From assembly GCA_001898505.1 (NCBI GenBank), contig MKTZ01000009.1, positions 434,001 through 498,000 on the forward strand: DNA of 64,000 nucleotides. Direction: 5' to 3'. Position 1 is the first letter of the stretch. Each line of letters begins with the position of its first letter. Positions 50,926-61,486 of this stretch are shown in pieces. This DNA is from Sphingobacteriales bacterium 50-39. Its GTDB lineage: Bacteria; Bacteroidota; Bacteroidia; Chitinophagales; Chitinophagaceae. The position numbers and the translations under genes are program-made. The notes beneath the pieces are model-generated. The model saw only the letters and a program-made list of their open reading frames with translations, was not told the DNA's origin and did not search any database.

Positions 50926-53697
50926 ATGATCAGCTTGCGTATGAGAAAATGGCTCATTGCCCTGGTAGGCAGCTTTACTGTATTTTTTTCATCCTGTTCA
51001 AATACCCCCGCCGAAAAAAAATACCGTATTGGCTTTGCACAGTGCACCGGTACGGAGAACTGGAAGAAGGTCACCCTGGCGGGCATGCAACGGGAACTAT
51101 CCTTCCATCCCGGCACGGAACTTATATATCGCAGCGCCAATGACAACAGCGATCTGCAGGTCCGGCAGATAAAAGAGCTCATCGGGATGAACCTCGATAT
51201 CCTCTTGGTCTCGCCCAACGAGGCGGCGCCCCTCACGTCTGTGGTCGAAGAAGCATATAACAGCGGTATCCCCGTCGTGATCATCGATCGCAAAACGTCC
51301 TCCGATCTATATACCGCCTTTATCGGCATCAATAATTATGAGCTGGGTAAAATGGTCGGGAATTACGTCGCGCAACTTTTCCACGATACCACTAATATTA
51401 TAGAAGTCATTGGCTTAAAAGGATCGACCCCTTCCCACGATAGGCAAATGGGGTTTGAGGAGGGGATACGTCAGAACCCCAGGATACGTATCAAGACCAG
51501 GCTCCACGGCGATTGGCTAAAAGACCCGGCGAAAGAGGCCTTCCTTCAGATCAAGGATCAACTGGCGCCTACGGATGTGGTCGTTGCACAAAATGACCCC
51601 ATGGCCCTGGGCGCGTATGAGGTATACAAGAGCCTGGGAATGGAAAAGACGGTCAAATTCTTTGGGGTGGACGGATTACCGGGTCCCGGGGGAGGGATAC
51701 AATTGGTGTCGGATAAAATACTCCAGGCCACCTTCCTGAATCCCACCGGCGGGGAAGAAGCCATCCAGACGGCTTTCAAGATCCTTGGCAAGCAAGCTTT
51801 CAGCAGGGAAAATCTTCTTCCCTCCGTCGTCATCGATTCTACGAATGTCCGGATCATGAAGCTCCAGATGGACAGGATCGACAACCAGCAACAGGACATC
51901 GAAAAGCAATATGCCCTGCTGCAGGAGCAACGAAGGATCTATCACAATCAGCGCAATCTCCTGTATGCTGCCATAACGGGACTGGTTCTCGCTGTTATTT
52001 TGGGGAGCATCGCCTTTCTTTCTTTGCGGCATAACAGGCGGATCAATACCAGGCTGGAATCAAAGAATCAGGAGATACTTTTTCAGCAGAACCAGTTATT
52101 GGAGATGACCGAGAAGGCCAACGAGGCTACAGCGGCCAAGTTCAGTTTCTTTACGAATATCTCCCATGAGTTCAGGACACCGCTGACGCTGATCCTGGGG
52201 CCGCTGGAAGATGTCATGTCGTCCCCGAAACTCCATTTCACGGTGAAGAACAGTCTCCAGCTCGTCCATCGGAATGCCATGCGGCTTCTCCGGCTGATCA
52301 ACCAGCTGATGGATTACAGAAAGATCGAAGGAAATAAGATGAAGCTCGGCGCGTCGAACAACAATCTCGGGGAATTTGTGACGGAAATAGCGAGCTCCTT
52401 CCAGGAACTGGCCCGTAAAAAGTCGATCACTTTTCAAGTTGTCAATAAGTCCCGGGACTTGCGGGTATGGTTTGACCTCAATATGTTGGACAAGGTGCTG
52501 TTCAACTTATTGTCCAATGCTTTCAAATTTACGCGCGAAGGCGGTTCTATCCAGGTGACCGTCGATGAGGATCCCACTACGGGAATGGCCATTATTTGTG
52601 TGGAAGATTCCGGGGTCGGGATGACCGTTGAAGAAGTGGAGCATGCATTCGAGCCCTTCTTCCAGGGCGGCAGATCCAATTTTATCGGCACAGGGCTCGG
52701 CCTTGCGCTTTCGAACGAGCTGATCTCCCTGCACCATGGCGATATTGCACTAAAGAGCGAGAAATGGAAGGGCACAAAGTTCATGGTCCGGCTGCCCATC
52801 GGGAAAGCGCATCTCCGGCCCGGAGAGATCGTGGAAGAACAATCGCCTACGCCCAGCTACGAGGACATCAGGATCTATACGACGGATATCGAGCCTGCAG
52901 CCAGCGAAGAGGAAGGAACTGTCTACACCGGCAGCAAGGATTTTTCGATACTGCTCATCGAAGACAATCAGGACTTTCGAGCCTTTCTAAAAAGGCGGTT
53001 GGGAAGCGCTTACGAGGTTCATGAGGCGGACAATGCCACCACGGGGATTGCGATGGCATATGACATCGTCCCCGACCTCATCATTGCAGACATTATCATG
53101 CCTGGCCCCGACGGCTTGTATCTGACCGAAACATTAAAGCAGGACATCCGGAGCTCTCACATCCCCATCATCCTGCTGACGGCCAAAAATTCTATCGAAG
53201 ACCAGATCAAGGGCATCCGGCTGAAGGCAGACGCTTTTATTGTAAAGCCATTCAACCTCGAGTACCTGGAAGAGACTATCAAGAGCCTGCTGAACAACCG
53301 GAGCATCCTTCGCGAGCACTATACCAGCGAACTGCCTACCGTGTCCAGGTCCAATTCATCGACTAAGATCGACCGGAAATTTATCAATGAGTTTATTGCC
53401 ATTGTGGAGAACAACCTGGCCAATGAGGAATTTTCGGTGGACGAGATCTGCCGCGAGATCCGTGTGTCGAGAGTGCAGCTGTACAGGAAGGTCAAGGCCC
53501 TGATCGGGTACAACGTGAATGATTATATCCTGACCGTGCGTATGCAAAAGGCCAAGTTCCTGCTGGCAAAGGATGAGCTCTCCATTGCTGAAATAGCGTT
53601 TAAGGTAGGGTTCTCCTCACAGGCTTATTTTTCAACGGTGTTCAAGTCCAAATTCTCGCTGACCCCGTCCGATTACAGGGAGAAGAAAAAGGGGTGA
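50926..53697 (+). CDS. Hybrid two-component regulator with periplasmic sugar-binding domain (BT1754-like)
   Basis: The ATG at 50926 gives 923 residues; an ATG at 50941 is also possible. A hydrophobic start carries a lipobox-like FFSSCS (Cys24). Residues 30-310 form a periplasmic sugar-binding (LacI/RbsB) domain: YRIGFAQCTGTENWKKVTLA, NLDILLVSPNEAAPLTSVVE, GIPVVIIDRKT and DVVVAQNDPMALGAYEVYKS. A transmembrane helix is at 343-366. The kinase follows: H box SFFTNISHEFRTPLTLI (His about 413) and the G boxes (VEDSGVGMT, GTGLGLAL). A receiver is at 675-790 (Asp about 721) and an AraC HTH at 825-921. In Bacteroides thetaiotaomicron BT1754 the same order binds fructose directly and activates the fructan locus. 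It is convergent with the ABC permease, with a 2-bp gap. Confidence 0.9.
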   Translation: MISLRMRKWLIALVGSFTVFFSSCSNTPAEKKYRIGFAQCTGTENWKKVTLAGMQRELSFHPGTELIYRSANDNSDLQVRQIKELIGMNLDILLVSPNEAAPLTSVVEEAYNSGIPVVIIDRKTSSDLYTAFIGINNYELGKMVGNYVAQLFHDTTNIIEVIGLKGSTPSHDRQMGFEEGIRQNPRIRIKTRLHGDWLKDPAKEAFLQIKDQLAPTDVVVAQNDPMALGAYEVYKSLGMEKTVKFFGVDGLPGPGGGIQLVSDKILQATFLNPTGGEEAIQTAFKILGKQAFSRENLLPSVVIDSTNVRIMKLQMDRIDNQQQDIEKQYALLQEQRRIYHNQRNLLYAAITGLVLAVILGSIAFLSLRHNRRINTRLESKNQEILFQQNQLLEMTEKANEATAAKFSFFTNISHEFRTPLTLILGPLEDVMSSPKLHFTVKNSLQLVHRNAMRLLRLINQLMDYRKIEGNKMKLGASNNNLGEFVTEIASSFQELARKKSITFQVVNKSRDLRVWFDLNMLDKVLFNLLSNAFKFTREGGSIQVTVDEDPTTGMAIICVEDSGVGMTVEEVEHAFEPFFQGGRSNFIGTGLGLALSNELISLHHGDIALKSEKWKGTKFMVRLPIGKAHLRPGEIVEEQSPTPSYEDIRIYTTDIEPAASEEEGTVYTGSKDFSILLIEDNQDFRAFLKRRLGSAYEVHEADNATTGIAMAYDIVPDLIIADIIMPGPDGLYLTETLKQDIRSSHIPIILLTAKNSIEDQIKGIRLKADAFIVKPFNLEYLEETIKSLLNNRSILREHYTSELPTVSRSNSSTKIDRKFINEFIAIVENNLANEEFSVDEICREIRVSRVQLYRKVKALIGYNVNDYILTVRMQKAKFLLAKDELSIAEIAFKVGFSSQAYFSTVFKSKFSLTPSDYREKKKG

Positions 53698-53699
53698 TC

Positions 53700-56090
53700 C
53701 TATTCTGTTTTTAATGCCTTCGACGGATTGGCCAACGCCGCTCTCACCGCATGGAAGGTGACCGTGAGCAGGGTGATCAGCAATACCGAGAGGGCCGACA
53801 GCAGGAATGGCGTGGGGCTTAGTCCCGTATTGTACGGGAATATCTTCAACCACTTGTCCATAAAGATCCAGGCCACGGGGAAAGCTATCAGACACGAAAA
53901 TCCCACCAGGTAAACAAAATTCCTGGTCAACAGCGGGACGATCTGTCCCAGTCCGGCGCCCATCACTTTGCGGATGCTCATTTCTTTTTGCCGTTGCTCT
54001 GTAGTGAAGGCGATCAGTCCCAACAGACCCAGGCATGTGATCAATATGGTGAGGATGGAAAAGGCGGTGAATATCTCGCCTCTCTTCTGGTCGGCCGCAT
54101 ATTGCGAGTCGAAGTCCTGGTCCAGGAAGGTATATCCAAAGGGCAGGTCGGGGAAGATGCCTTTCCAGGTCCGTTCCACGCCAGCAATGGTAGTAGGAAT
54201 ATTGCTTGTATTGAGCTTTATCTGGATGCCATTGCTATTGGGGGTATAGAAAAGTATCAGCGGAGCAATGGGATTATACAGGGATTTTTGGTTAAAGTCC
54301 TTTACTACGCCAATGACCTCAAAATATTTGCCCGCCGTGTCCCCGGATTGTCTTATTCGCTTGCCGACGGGATTGTCCCATCCGAAATACTTGACCATAT
54401 TCTCGTTGACGATGACACGGCGATTGGTATCAACCGGTCCGGAGAAAGCGCGTCCCTTCTTTATTTCCATGCCCAGGGTCTTGAAATAATTCTCATCTAC
54501 GGCATAATTTTCCACTCCCTTGTCGACAAAACCCTTGCTGGTCTCGACGCTGAACAGGCTGAGACTGATGTTGCCGCTGCCGGGTGTGGATTGAGAAGTG
54601 CTCACCGAAATGACATTCGGGTTCTTTCTTGCCTCATCCTGGAAGGCCTGTATCTTGCTGCGTATGTCGTTGTTCGTATTAGCGACGATGGTTAACACCT
54701 GGTTCTTGTCAAATCCCAGGTCTCTGGTGCGTAGATAATGCAATTGTCCGTATACCACCCAGGTGCAGATGAGCATGATCATGGAGATAGAGAACTGTAC
54801 CACTACCAGCACGCGACGGAGAGTGACATTGCTGGAGCCTTTGGCCAGCCGCCCTTTCAGGATGCTGATGGGGTTGAACCCGGAAAGATAGAAGGCCGGG
54901 TAGCTGCCGCCGACCAGTCCAACGAATATGATAATGGCCAGCAGTATCAAAAATGTGTCCGGCTGTAAGATGGAGCCAAAAGAAATGTCCTTACCGGAGA
55001 GACTGTTGAAGGTGTGAAGGAGGAGGGCGATGAACCCAATGCTAAGCAGGAGGGCGAAGAGAGCCGTCAGGGTGCTCTCGATGAGGAATTGCGCGACCAG
55101 TTGGGGCTTGGTGGAGCCCGTCACTTTGCGGATGCCTATCTCTTTGGCCCTTCTGGCGGAGCGGGCCGTGGTCAGGTTCATATAATTGATACAGGCTATC
55201 AGCAGCATGAATAGGGCCACTGAGGCGAATATATAGATATAGGACATGCTGCCCAGACCTTCCGGTTCGTAACTCATTTCGGAATGCAGGTGGATGGAGG
55301 TCACAGGCTGTACGCCATATCGGATCTTGATATTGAATTGAGAGAAAATGCGGGCCATGTATTTTTCATACATGGGTGCAAGCTTTTTTTCAAAGGCCTG
55401 GGGATTCGTATTGGGTTTTAGAAGGACATAGGTGAAGATGGAAAAATTGCCCCAGTCGTTGGCGCCAAAGTCTTTTGGCAGGGTAGAAAAGGAGATGAGG
55501 GCGTTGTAGAGGATATGGGAGTTGTGTGGCAAGTCCTTTATGATGGCTGTGACCTTGAATATTTCTCCTTTGTCATTTTGTAATGATTTGCCTACGATGG
55601 GGGATGTATTGCCGAAGATCTTTTCGGCTACGGATTGTGTCAGCACCAGCGAGCGGGGCTCGTTCAGGGCCGTATTGGGGTTGCCCTCGATGAATTGACA
55701 GGTGAAGACCTTAAAGACATTGCTGTCTGCGAAAAACACCTTGTCCTGGTAGAACCTCAGCTCCTCCTTTTTGAACATGTATTTACCGGACTGGACAAAA
55801 CGCGTGGCTTGCTCTACTTCAGGGAATTCATTTTTCAATGTGGGACCCAGGGGGACCTGGGAGATGGCGATCTTCATCGTATCCTTTTCCGGCTCCTTTA
55901 TAAAAGAAGTGATACGGTACATGCGATCCGCGTTGACATTATACCTGTCGTAGCTGAGCTCGTCCTTTATATAGAATATGAGGAATAGGCTAAAGGTGAT
56001 GCCGATGGTCAGGCCCAGGATATTGAGGAGGCTGTACCATTTGTCCTTTTTGAAGTTACGGATGGCAACACGGAGGAGGTTTTTGAACAT
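53700..56090 (-). CDS. FtsX/MacB-type ABC transporter permease
   Basis: This 796-residue protein has two copies of the MacB_PCD periplasmic domain and FtsX transmembrane units. The N-terminal helix is MFKNLLRVAIRNFKKDKWYS then LLNILGLTIGITFSLFLI. Helices include YIYIFASVALFMLLIACINY and SARRAKEIGIRKVTGSTKPQ, and the conserved EQRQKEMSIRKVMGAG loop comes near residue 700. No ATPase gene is adjacent, so it must pair with one elsewhere. This group in Bacteroidota is linked to peptide or lipoprotein export and antibiotic stress; the substrate is unknown. Confidence 0.85.
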   Translation of the reverse strand: MFKNLLRVAIRNFKKDKWYSLLNILGLTIGITFSLFLIFYIKDELSYDRYNVNADRMYRITSFIKEPEKDTMKIAISQVPLGPTLKNEFPEVEQATRFVQSGKYMFKKEELRFYQDKVFFADSNVFKVFTCQFIEGNPNTALNEPRSLVLTQSVAEKIFGNTSPIVGKSLQNDKGEIFKVTAIIKDLPHNSHILYNALISFSTLPKDFGANDWGNFSIFTYVLLKPNTNPQAFEKKLAPMYEKYMARIFSQFNIKIRYGVQPVTSIHLHSEMSYEPEGLGSMSYIYIFASVALFMLLIACINYMNLTTARSARRAKEIGIRKVTGSTKPQLVAQFLIESTLTALFALLLSIGFIALLLHTFNSLSGKDISFGSILQPDTFLILLAIIIFVGLVGGSYPAFYLSGFNPISILKGRLAKGSSNVTLRRVLVVVQFSISMIMLICTWVVYGQLHYLRTRDLGFDKNQVLTIVANTNNDIRSKIQAFQDEARKNPNVISVSTSQSTPGSGNISLSLFSVETSKGFVDKGVENYAVDENYFKTLGMEIKKGRAFSGPVDTNRRVIVNENMVKYFGWDNPVGKRIRQSGDTAGKYFEVIGVVKDFNQKSLYNPIAPLILFYTPNSNGIQIKLNTSNIPTTIAGVERTWKGIFPDLPFGYTFLDQDFDSQYAADQKRGEIFTAFSILTILITCLGLLGLIAFTTEQRQKEMSIRKVMGAGLGQIVPLLTRNFVYLVGFSCLIAFPVAWIFMDKWLKIFPYNTGLSPTPFLLSALSVLLITLLTVTFHAVRAALANPSKALKTE

Positions 56091-56185
56091 GGGGGTGTTT
56101 TTAGGTTACTAGGCCTAAAATAGATATTTCCCGGGCAACCCGCGGGGTCAATGGGGCGATTTGTGAGGATTTTGTGATGGGCGGC

Positions 56186-57556
56186 TCAATTTGTCTTTTT
56201 CCCGTCAAAGGCGTCGAAGAGGGCCTTCCCTTCTTTGGCTTGCTCGGGGAATTCGTCGATGACATTGGTCCTTTCGGACGGGTCGTAGCCAAGATTGAAC
56301 AATTCCCGGGTGACGCTGTCCTTGCCCGGGATAAGCGCCTCCCTGTATTTCCAATTGCCGAAACGGACGGCTTCTACATTGCCGTGGTTGACGATATAGA
56401 TGGGCCGATGGGTATAATGGCGTCGGTCTGCCCGGCCCGTGAGGAGGTCGGCTATATTTTGCCCGTCGAGGGTCCTGCCGGCAGGCAGGGACGCGTGGGC
56501 CCAGCTGGCGAAGGTCGGCAGGATGTCCACGTTGCTGATGGGGTTGGTGAGCGAGACCCCCTTGAGAACATGGCCTTTCCAATAGATTATAAAGGGTTCG
56601 CGGATGCCTCCTTCATAGCTCATTGCCTTGGAACCTCTGAATACGCCGGCCGTCCCTGCGTGCCAGTGTTTGGTAGCGCTGTCGCCCGACATGCGTACCG
56701 GATAGTCTATCCAGGGGCCGTTGTCGCTGGAGAAGGCCAGGACCGTATTGTCGGCCAGCCCTTGCTGTTCCAACACATGCCATAGCACCGCAATGCTGGA
56801 ATCCAGCTCTTCGATGACTGCGCCAAGCGGGCCTCCTTCCTGGTGGCCTTGCAAATAGCTGGCCTTTGCGGCAAATGCGACCGGTAAATGCGGCATGTTA
56901 TAGGACAGGTATAGAAAAAATGGTTTATTTTTCTTTTGAGCCTTTATCAGGCGTATAGCCTCCACCGTATACAGATGGGTGAGGGAGGTGTCTGCGGGTC
57001 TGAGTATTTCGGGGGTGCGGTTCCGATAGATCTTTATCGTCGTGTCCGTCTGCACGTAAGGGCTGCGGTAGTCGTGGCTGTATAACATGCCATAATAGGA
57101 ATCGAAGCCCTGAGCTGTGGGGTAGTTGTAATCATGTTTGTCGCCCAGATGCCACTTGCCGATCATGGCCGTGGCATAGCCTGCCGACTTCAACATCTCT
57201 GCGATGGTGACCTCTTCATCGGGTATGCCCAGGGGAGAGCCCGGCGCGATAGGATCGGGAAGGTTCATACGGGAGGCATAGCGACCTGTGAGCAGGGAGG
57301 CCCTGCTCGGGGTACAGGAAGGGCTGGTCACGACATAGTTGGTGGCGCGGATGCCTGCCCGTGCAATGGAGTCCAGGAAAGGTGTTTGTATGACCGGGTT
57401 GCCATAGCAGCCCAGATCAGAATAGCCCATGTCATCCGTAAGGATAAAAATGATATTAGGGGGGCGCTGAGAGTTGTTGGTTTGCGATTCTGCGACCCCT
57501 GACACATGAAGGAGGATGGATGCTGACAATATTTTGAGGAACTGTGCTACTTTCAT
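56186..57556 (-). CDS. Secreted sulfatase (arylsulfatase family, Cys-type)
   Basis: The ATG at 57556 gives 456 residues with a signal peptide. Metal ligands Asp41-Asp42 ([13 protein letters not shown]) and the sulfatase signature [15 protein letters not shown] with Cys81 are present. The Cys needs conversion to formylglycine by an FGE or anSME enzyme not in this window. Further motifs are GKWHLG and FSSDNGPW. It cleaves sulfate esters, probably from a polysaccharide, in the periplasm. The gene is divergent from the DoxX-like gene, the two starts being 36 bp apart. Confidence 0.9.
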   Translation of the reverse strand: MKVAQFLKILSASILLHVSGVAESQTNNSQRPPNIIFILTDDMGYSDLGCYGNPVIQTPFLDSIARAGIRATNYVVTSPSCTPSRASLLTGRYASRMNLPDPIAPGSPLGIPDEEVTIAEMLKSAGYATAMIGKWHLGDKHDYNYPTAQGFDSYYGMLYSHDYRSPYVQTDTTIKIYRNRTPEILRPADTSLTHLYTVEAIRLIKAQKKNKPFFLYLSYNMPHLPVAFAAKASYLQGHQEGGPLGAVIEELDSSIAVLWHVLEQQGLADNTVLAFSSDNGPWIDYPVRMSGDSATKHWHAGTAGVFRGSKAMSYEGGIREPFIIYWKGHVLKGVSLTNPISNVDILPTFASWAHASLPAGRTLDGQNIADLLTGRADRRHYTHRPIYIVNHGNVEAVRFGNWKYREALIPGKDSVTRELFNLGYDPSERTNVIDEFPEQAKEGKALFDAFDGKKTN

Positions 57557-57592
57557 AGAGCTAATATACGCCGGAATAAATTTACATTTTTT

Positions 57593-58885
57593 ATGATACA
57601 AGCCTATATCCCAGCCGCCGGGTGGAGCGTTGCCCGAAAGATCTTATTTCGCCTGAGCTTTCTCTTTTTCACCCTTTATATATTTTTAAACCCCAATGGA
57701 TTCCTGCCTTACTCGGAGGATGTTCACGAGATCTATATCCAGCCCTTTCATAAATTGATACCCTGGATCGGCGCGCATATATTGCGCCTGTCCTATCCTA
57801 TTACGACTTTTACCAATGGCAGCGGGGATACCACCTATGACTGGGTGGTGCTGCTGTTGATCGTCTCTCTGGCGCTGGTGGGTTGTATGGTGTGGTCCCT
57901 CATAGACCGCCGCCGGCTGCATTACAACACGCTGCTGTACTGGCTGAATGTCATCGCCCGATATTATCTGGCTCTGACCCTGATCAATTACGGGATGGCA
58001 AAGCTGGACAAATCCCAGTTCCCCTTTCCGAGTACCTACACTTTGCTTGAGTCTTATGGCAATTCGTCTCCCATGCGTCTGGCCTGGACCTTTTTGGGCT
58101 ATTCGAAAGGGTACAATTATTTTATGGGGTTTGCCGAATTGACGGCCGGCATGCTTCTTTTGTTCCGCCGGACGATTCGGGTGGGAGCTATCGTAGCCCT
58201 GGTAGTGACCGCCAATGTCATGGCCATCAACTATTGTTTCGACGTATGTGTAAAACAGCTGTCTACCATATTGGTGATCATGTCCATCTTCCTTCTCCTG
58301 CAGGGCTGGGAGCATCATCTCAATTTCTTTTTTCTCAATAGGGAGGTGCGGCCTGAAAGTCTTACACGGCCCACCTTTCGGAGGAGATGGATCAACAGGG
58401 CCCTTGCGGTCACGAAATATGTCTTCATCATCGGGGTCATTGGATACACGATATATGGGGCTGTCGGCAGTTCGAATCAGTATGGGGACAACGCACCCAA
58501 GCCACTTTTATATGGAGTATATAATGTACAGACCTTTGTCCGCAACGAGGATACCTTACCCCCTCTGATGACAGACGCTCGTCGTTGGCGCCGGTTTATA
58601 GTGACAAGGTATGGACGTTCAGGCGTGCAGCTGATGAATGACAGTGAACAGTTCTATATCAACAAGCCCGATACGATGAACAGGCGGATCGGGCTATCGG
58701 GCATCCTCGATACCAGCCTGAAGGCAGACTTTGCATATACTTTTTATGGTAAGGACCAGGTCCTGCTGGCGGGAAGGTGGATGGGGGATAGTGTCCGGAT
58801 GACATTAAAAGGGTTCGATACCGACAGTCTTCTCCTGGTGCAACGGGGGTTTCATCTGATCAATGAGCAGCCTTTCAATCGGTGA
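57593..58885 (+). CDS. DoxX-like polytopic membrane protein
   Basis: This 430-residue protein has an N-terminal region with about seven hydrophobic helices (residues 15-320). DoxX-like segments include [53 protein letters not shown] and [21 protein letters not shown] soluble C-terminal domain follows ([20 protein letters not shown] and later). Many Bacteroidota DoxX proteins are annotated only by the helices. It could act in redox or quinone metabolism. Its promoter must overlap that of the sulfatase. Confidence 0.75.
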   Translation: MIQAYIPAAGWSVARKILFRLSFLFFTLYIFLNPNGFLPYSEDVHEIYIQPFHKLIPWIGAHILRLSYPITTFTNGSGDTTYDWVVLLLIVSLALVGCMVWSLIDRRRLHYNTLLYWLNVIARYYLALTLINYGMAKLDKSQFPFPSTYTLLESYGNSSPMRLAWTFLGYSKGYNYFMGFAELTAGMLLLFRRTIRVGAIVALVVTANVMAINYCFDVCVKQLSTILVIMSIFLLLQGWEHHLNFFFLNREVRPESLTRPTFRRRWINRALAVTKYVFIIGVIGYTIYGAVGSSNQYGDNAPKPLLYGVYNVQTFVRNEDTLPPLMTDARRWRRFIVTRYGRSGVQLMNDSEQFYINKPDTMNRRIGLSGILDTSLKADFAYTFYGKDQVLLAGRWMGDSVRMTLKGFDTDSLLLVQRGFHLINEQPFNR

Positions 58886-58949
58886 GGCGGCCAATGGTAT
58901 ATCTATCATATGCTTAATTTGATGTAAATTCATTTCTTCAACAAGCTAT

Positions 58950-59882
58950 ATGAACAGATTACTTTCTACTTTATTAGTATGGGCTTCGGCGGTGATGGCG
59001 GTCCATGCTGCGGATGATGGCAGCAAAGCAGTATTAGGCAGATGGGATATCACCGTGCATCAGGACGGACACGACACACCTTCATGGCTGGAGATCCAGC
59101 TGTCGGGATCGAGAACGCTGGTGGGCAGGTTTGTCGGCGGTGGCGGCAGCGCCCGTCCTATCTCAAGGGTCAATTACGACAACGGAAAGATCAGCTTTTC
59201 CATACCTCCGCAATGGGAAGGAGAAGATCGGGACCTGACCGTTGAAGGCAGTTTGCAGGGCGATTCACTGGTAGGGTCCCTGGTGCAGCCCAATGGAAAA
59301 GAATATAAGTGGGTGGGCCGGAAAGCTCCTTCGCTGGCAAGGAGCGGAGCGCCTGTATGGGGGAAGACCATCAAGCTTTTTAATGGTACAGATATGAAGG
59401 GATGGCATGCCATGGGCGCCAATCAATGGGTGGCCGAAGGAGGTGTGCTGCGGAGTCCTCATTCCGGCGCGAATATCGTTACGGATGAGAAGTTCAGGGA
59501 TTTCAAATTACATATCGAGTTCAAATTTCCCAAAGGCAGCAACAGCGGCGTATATCTGCGGGGAAGATATGAAGTACAGATCGAGGACGACGAAGGCGAT
59601 ATACGTCCTGGTTATGATCATCTCAGCGGTGTCTATGGTTTTTTATCACCCAGCGAACGTGCGGGCCTTGGTGTGGATCAATGGCAGAGCTATGACATCA
59701 CGCTCGTGGGTAGGATGGTGACCGTGGTGTTGAACGGGAAGACCGTGATATGCAACCAGGAGATACCAGGTATCACCGGCGGAGCGCTGGATAGCAATGA
59801 AGGCGAACCGGGGCCCATCTATCTGCAGGGGGATCATGGGCCAATAGAGTACAGGAATATTCAGATCACGACGGCGAAATAG
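58950..59882 (+). CDS. DUF1080 (3-keto-disaccharide hydrolase family) secreted protein
   Basis: This 310-residue protein has a signal peptide (cleavage near VHAAD). Residues 25-125 form a beta-rich N-terminal part (WDITVHQDGHDTPSWLEIQL). The DUF1080 lectin-like jelly-roll follows, with FNGTDMKGWHAMGANQWVAE, DFKLHIEFKFPKGSNSGVYL, RGRYEVQIEDDEGD and VNGKTVICNQEIPGITGGAL-like motifs. DUF1080 proteins hydrolyse or bind 3-keto-sugar derivatives. The metallopeptidase-like gene follows after 2 bp. Confidence 0.85.
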   Translation: MNRLLSTLLVWASAVMAVHAADDGSKAVLGRWDITVHQDGHDTPSWLEIQLSGSRTLVGRFVGGGGSARPISRVNYDNGKISFSIPPQWEGEDRDLTVEGSLQGDSLVGSLVQPNGKEYKWVGRKAPSLARSGAPVWGKTIKLFNGTDMKGWHAMGANQWVAEGGVLRSPHSGANIVTDEKFRDFKLHIEFKFPKGSNSGVYLRGRYEVQIEDDEGDIRPGYDHLSGVYGFLSPSERAGLGVDQWQSYDITLVGRMVTVVLNGKTVICNQEIPGITGGALDSNEGEPGPIYLQGDHGPIEYRNIQITTAK

Positions 59883-59884
59883 AA

Positions 59885-60922
59885 ATGCAACATTTTATTT
59901 GTAGTAATTGCGGCCAGCTGCTGTATTTCGAGAACATCCGCTGTGAGAATTGCGGGAATGTCATTGGGTTGATGGAAAAGGGAGATGAACTGGTAGCGCT
60001 GTCCGCCAGGGAAGGGGAGGCATTTATCTTTGAAGAGGTGCTTTACCAATACTGCGCAAATTATACTTATGGAGTATGCAACTGGGTGGTGCCGGCGCCG
60101 GGGTTTTGTAAGGCTTGTGCATTGAATCATACCATCCCCAACTTGCAAGACCCCGTGTTCAGAGAATATTGGACGCGGATCGAGGCTGCCAAGCACCGGC
60201 TGGTCTATTCCCTGTTACGGATGCGTCTGCCAATGACGAAGCAGCTTTGTTTCGATTTTGTGGCGGACCAAAGGGGTGTAAAAGTTTTTACAGGCCATGA
60301 CAACGGCCTCATCACCATCAACATTTCCGAAGCAGATGACATTCAACGGGAGATGACGAGGCTGCATATGAATGAGCCATATCGAACCCTCCTGGGGCAT
60401 TTCCGGCACGAGATTGGGCATTATTATTGGGATGTACTTATACGCGATGGGGGGCGTCTGGATGCCTGCCGGCGGATATTCGGGGATGACGACAGGCTGG
60501 ACTATGGGGCGGCCTTGCAAAAACATTACCAGGAAGGGCCGCCCGCCGACTGGACGGATCATTTTATCAGCGCATATGCCGGCATGCATCCCTGGGAGGA
60601 TTGGGCCGAAACATGGGCGCATTATATGCATATCATGGATACGATGGAGACCGCCTGGGCATACGACATGCGTATACGACCCCGGATCAGCCCGACGGAT
60701 ACGATGGCATCAACCGTGAATTTCGATCCATATGAGGAATTGTCTTTCGACAGGATCATCCAACAGTGGCTGCCGCTGACCTATGCGATGAACAGTCTCA
60801 ATAAGAGCATGGGCGCCGGTGTCCTGTATCCTTTTGTCATCGTACCGGCCGTGATGGGAAAGTTGAGTTTTATTCATAATATATGTCGGGAGGTGAAATA
60901 TTTGTCGGGAGGCGAGGGGTAA
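59885..60922 (+). CDS. Zinc-ribbon protein with putative zinc metallopeptidase domain
   Basis: This 345-residue protein starts with a zinc ribbon (CSNC at 6-9 and CENC at 20-23) and a further Cys-rich stretch (CANYTYGVCNWVVP, CKAC). The rest matches the family of putative zinc-binding metallopeptidases of unknown substrate, with the gluzincin motif HEIGH at residues 175-179 in RHEIGHYYW and a downstream DWAETWAHYMHIMD. No export signal, so cytoplasmic. It is 2 bp after the DUF1080 gene. Confidence 0.8.
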   Translation: MQHFICSNCGQLLYFENIRCENCGNVIGLMEKGDELVALSAREGEAFIFEEVLYQYCANYTYGVCNWVVPAPGFCKACALNHTIPNLQDPVFREYWTRIEAAKHRLVYSLLRMRLPMTKQLCFDFVADQRGVKVFTGHDNGLITINISEADDIQREMTRLHMNEPYRTLLGHFRHEIGHYYWDVLIRDGGRLDACRRIFGDDDRLDYGAALQKHYQEGPPADWTDHFISAYAGMHPWEDWAETWAHYMHIMDTMETAWAYDMRIRPRISPTDTMASTVNFDPYEELSFDRIIQQWLPLTYAMNSLNKSMGAGVLYPFVIVPAVMGKLSFIHNICREVKYLSGGEG

Positions 60923-60979
60923 AGACTAGGACTTGTAGGTGTAGAATTTTGTCTTTATATTGGCTTATCCAATTACTGT

Positions 60980-61372
60980 ATGAAAAAACTATTTTTAAGC
61001 TTACTACTTCTTCCTTTCGTCCGGACAGGCCCGAATAATTCTGTCGAAATACGCTCGGGCAAATGGCCGATAAGCCTTGAACGAAACGGGGGTTCCTACT
61101 CACTCATCTTCCGCAATCAGCAGGAGATGCAGGCGGAGGCATACGATACCGTGGAATTTTCGAATAAGGGGCAGTTGGTCTATCTCGATTCAGCGTTGAT
61201 GGCCCTTAAAAAAGGGCATGATGGCGATGAGGCCGCTTTCTCCACTTATAGTGTCAAACGTGCAGACAAGAAATTTGATGGTATGTGGTATATGTTGCAA
61301 ACCAGATATGCGACTACCAATTTCCGTCAGCGTGAGGCTGACCTGATCAGCCAGGCTATCAGGAGCTTTTGA
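60980..61372 (+). CDS. Small secreted protein, tandem paralogue A
   Basis: This 130-residue protein has a signal peptide (MKKLFLSLLLLPFVRTG). The mature part contains RSGKWPISLERNGGSYSLIF, RNQQ, an acidic and Lys-rich middle and a C-terminal READLISQAIRSF. The next gene shares the pattern RSGxWPxxLxR then YxLxFRxxQ, and a C-terminal EAxxxxxAI. No known family is recognised. Confidence 0.6.
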   Translation: MKKLFLSLLLLPFVRTGPNNSVEIRSGKWPISLERNGGSYSLIFRNQQEMQAEAYDTVEFSNKGQLVYLDSALMALKKGHDGDEAAFSTYSVKRADKKFDGMWYMLQTRYATTNFRQREADLISQAIRSF

Positions 61373-61486
61373 GTTGTGGATATCTTATCTACCTCGCCGG
61401 CCCGGAGGGCCGGATGGGGGACAATAAATAGGGTATTTTTTCGTTCTTATTTATCGCAAATTGTTAATTCCAGCACCTTCGAAACT

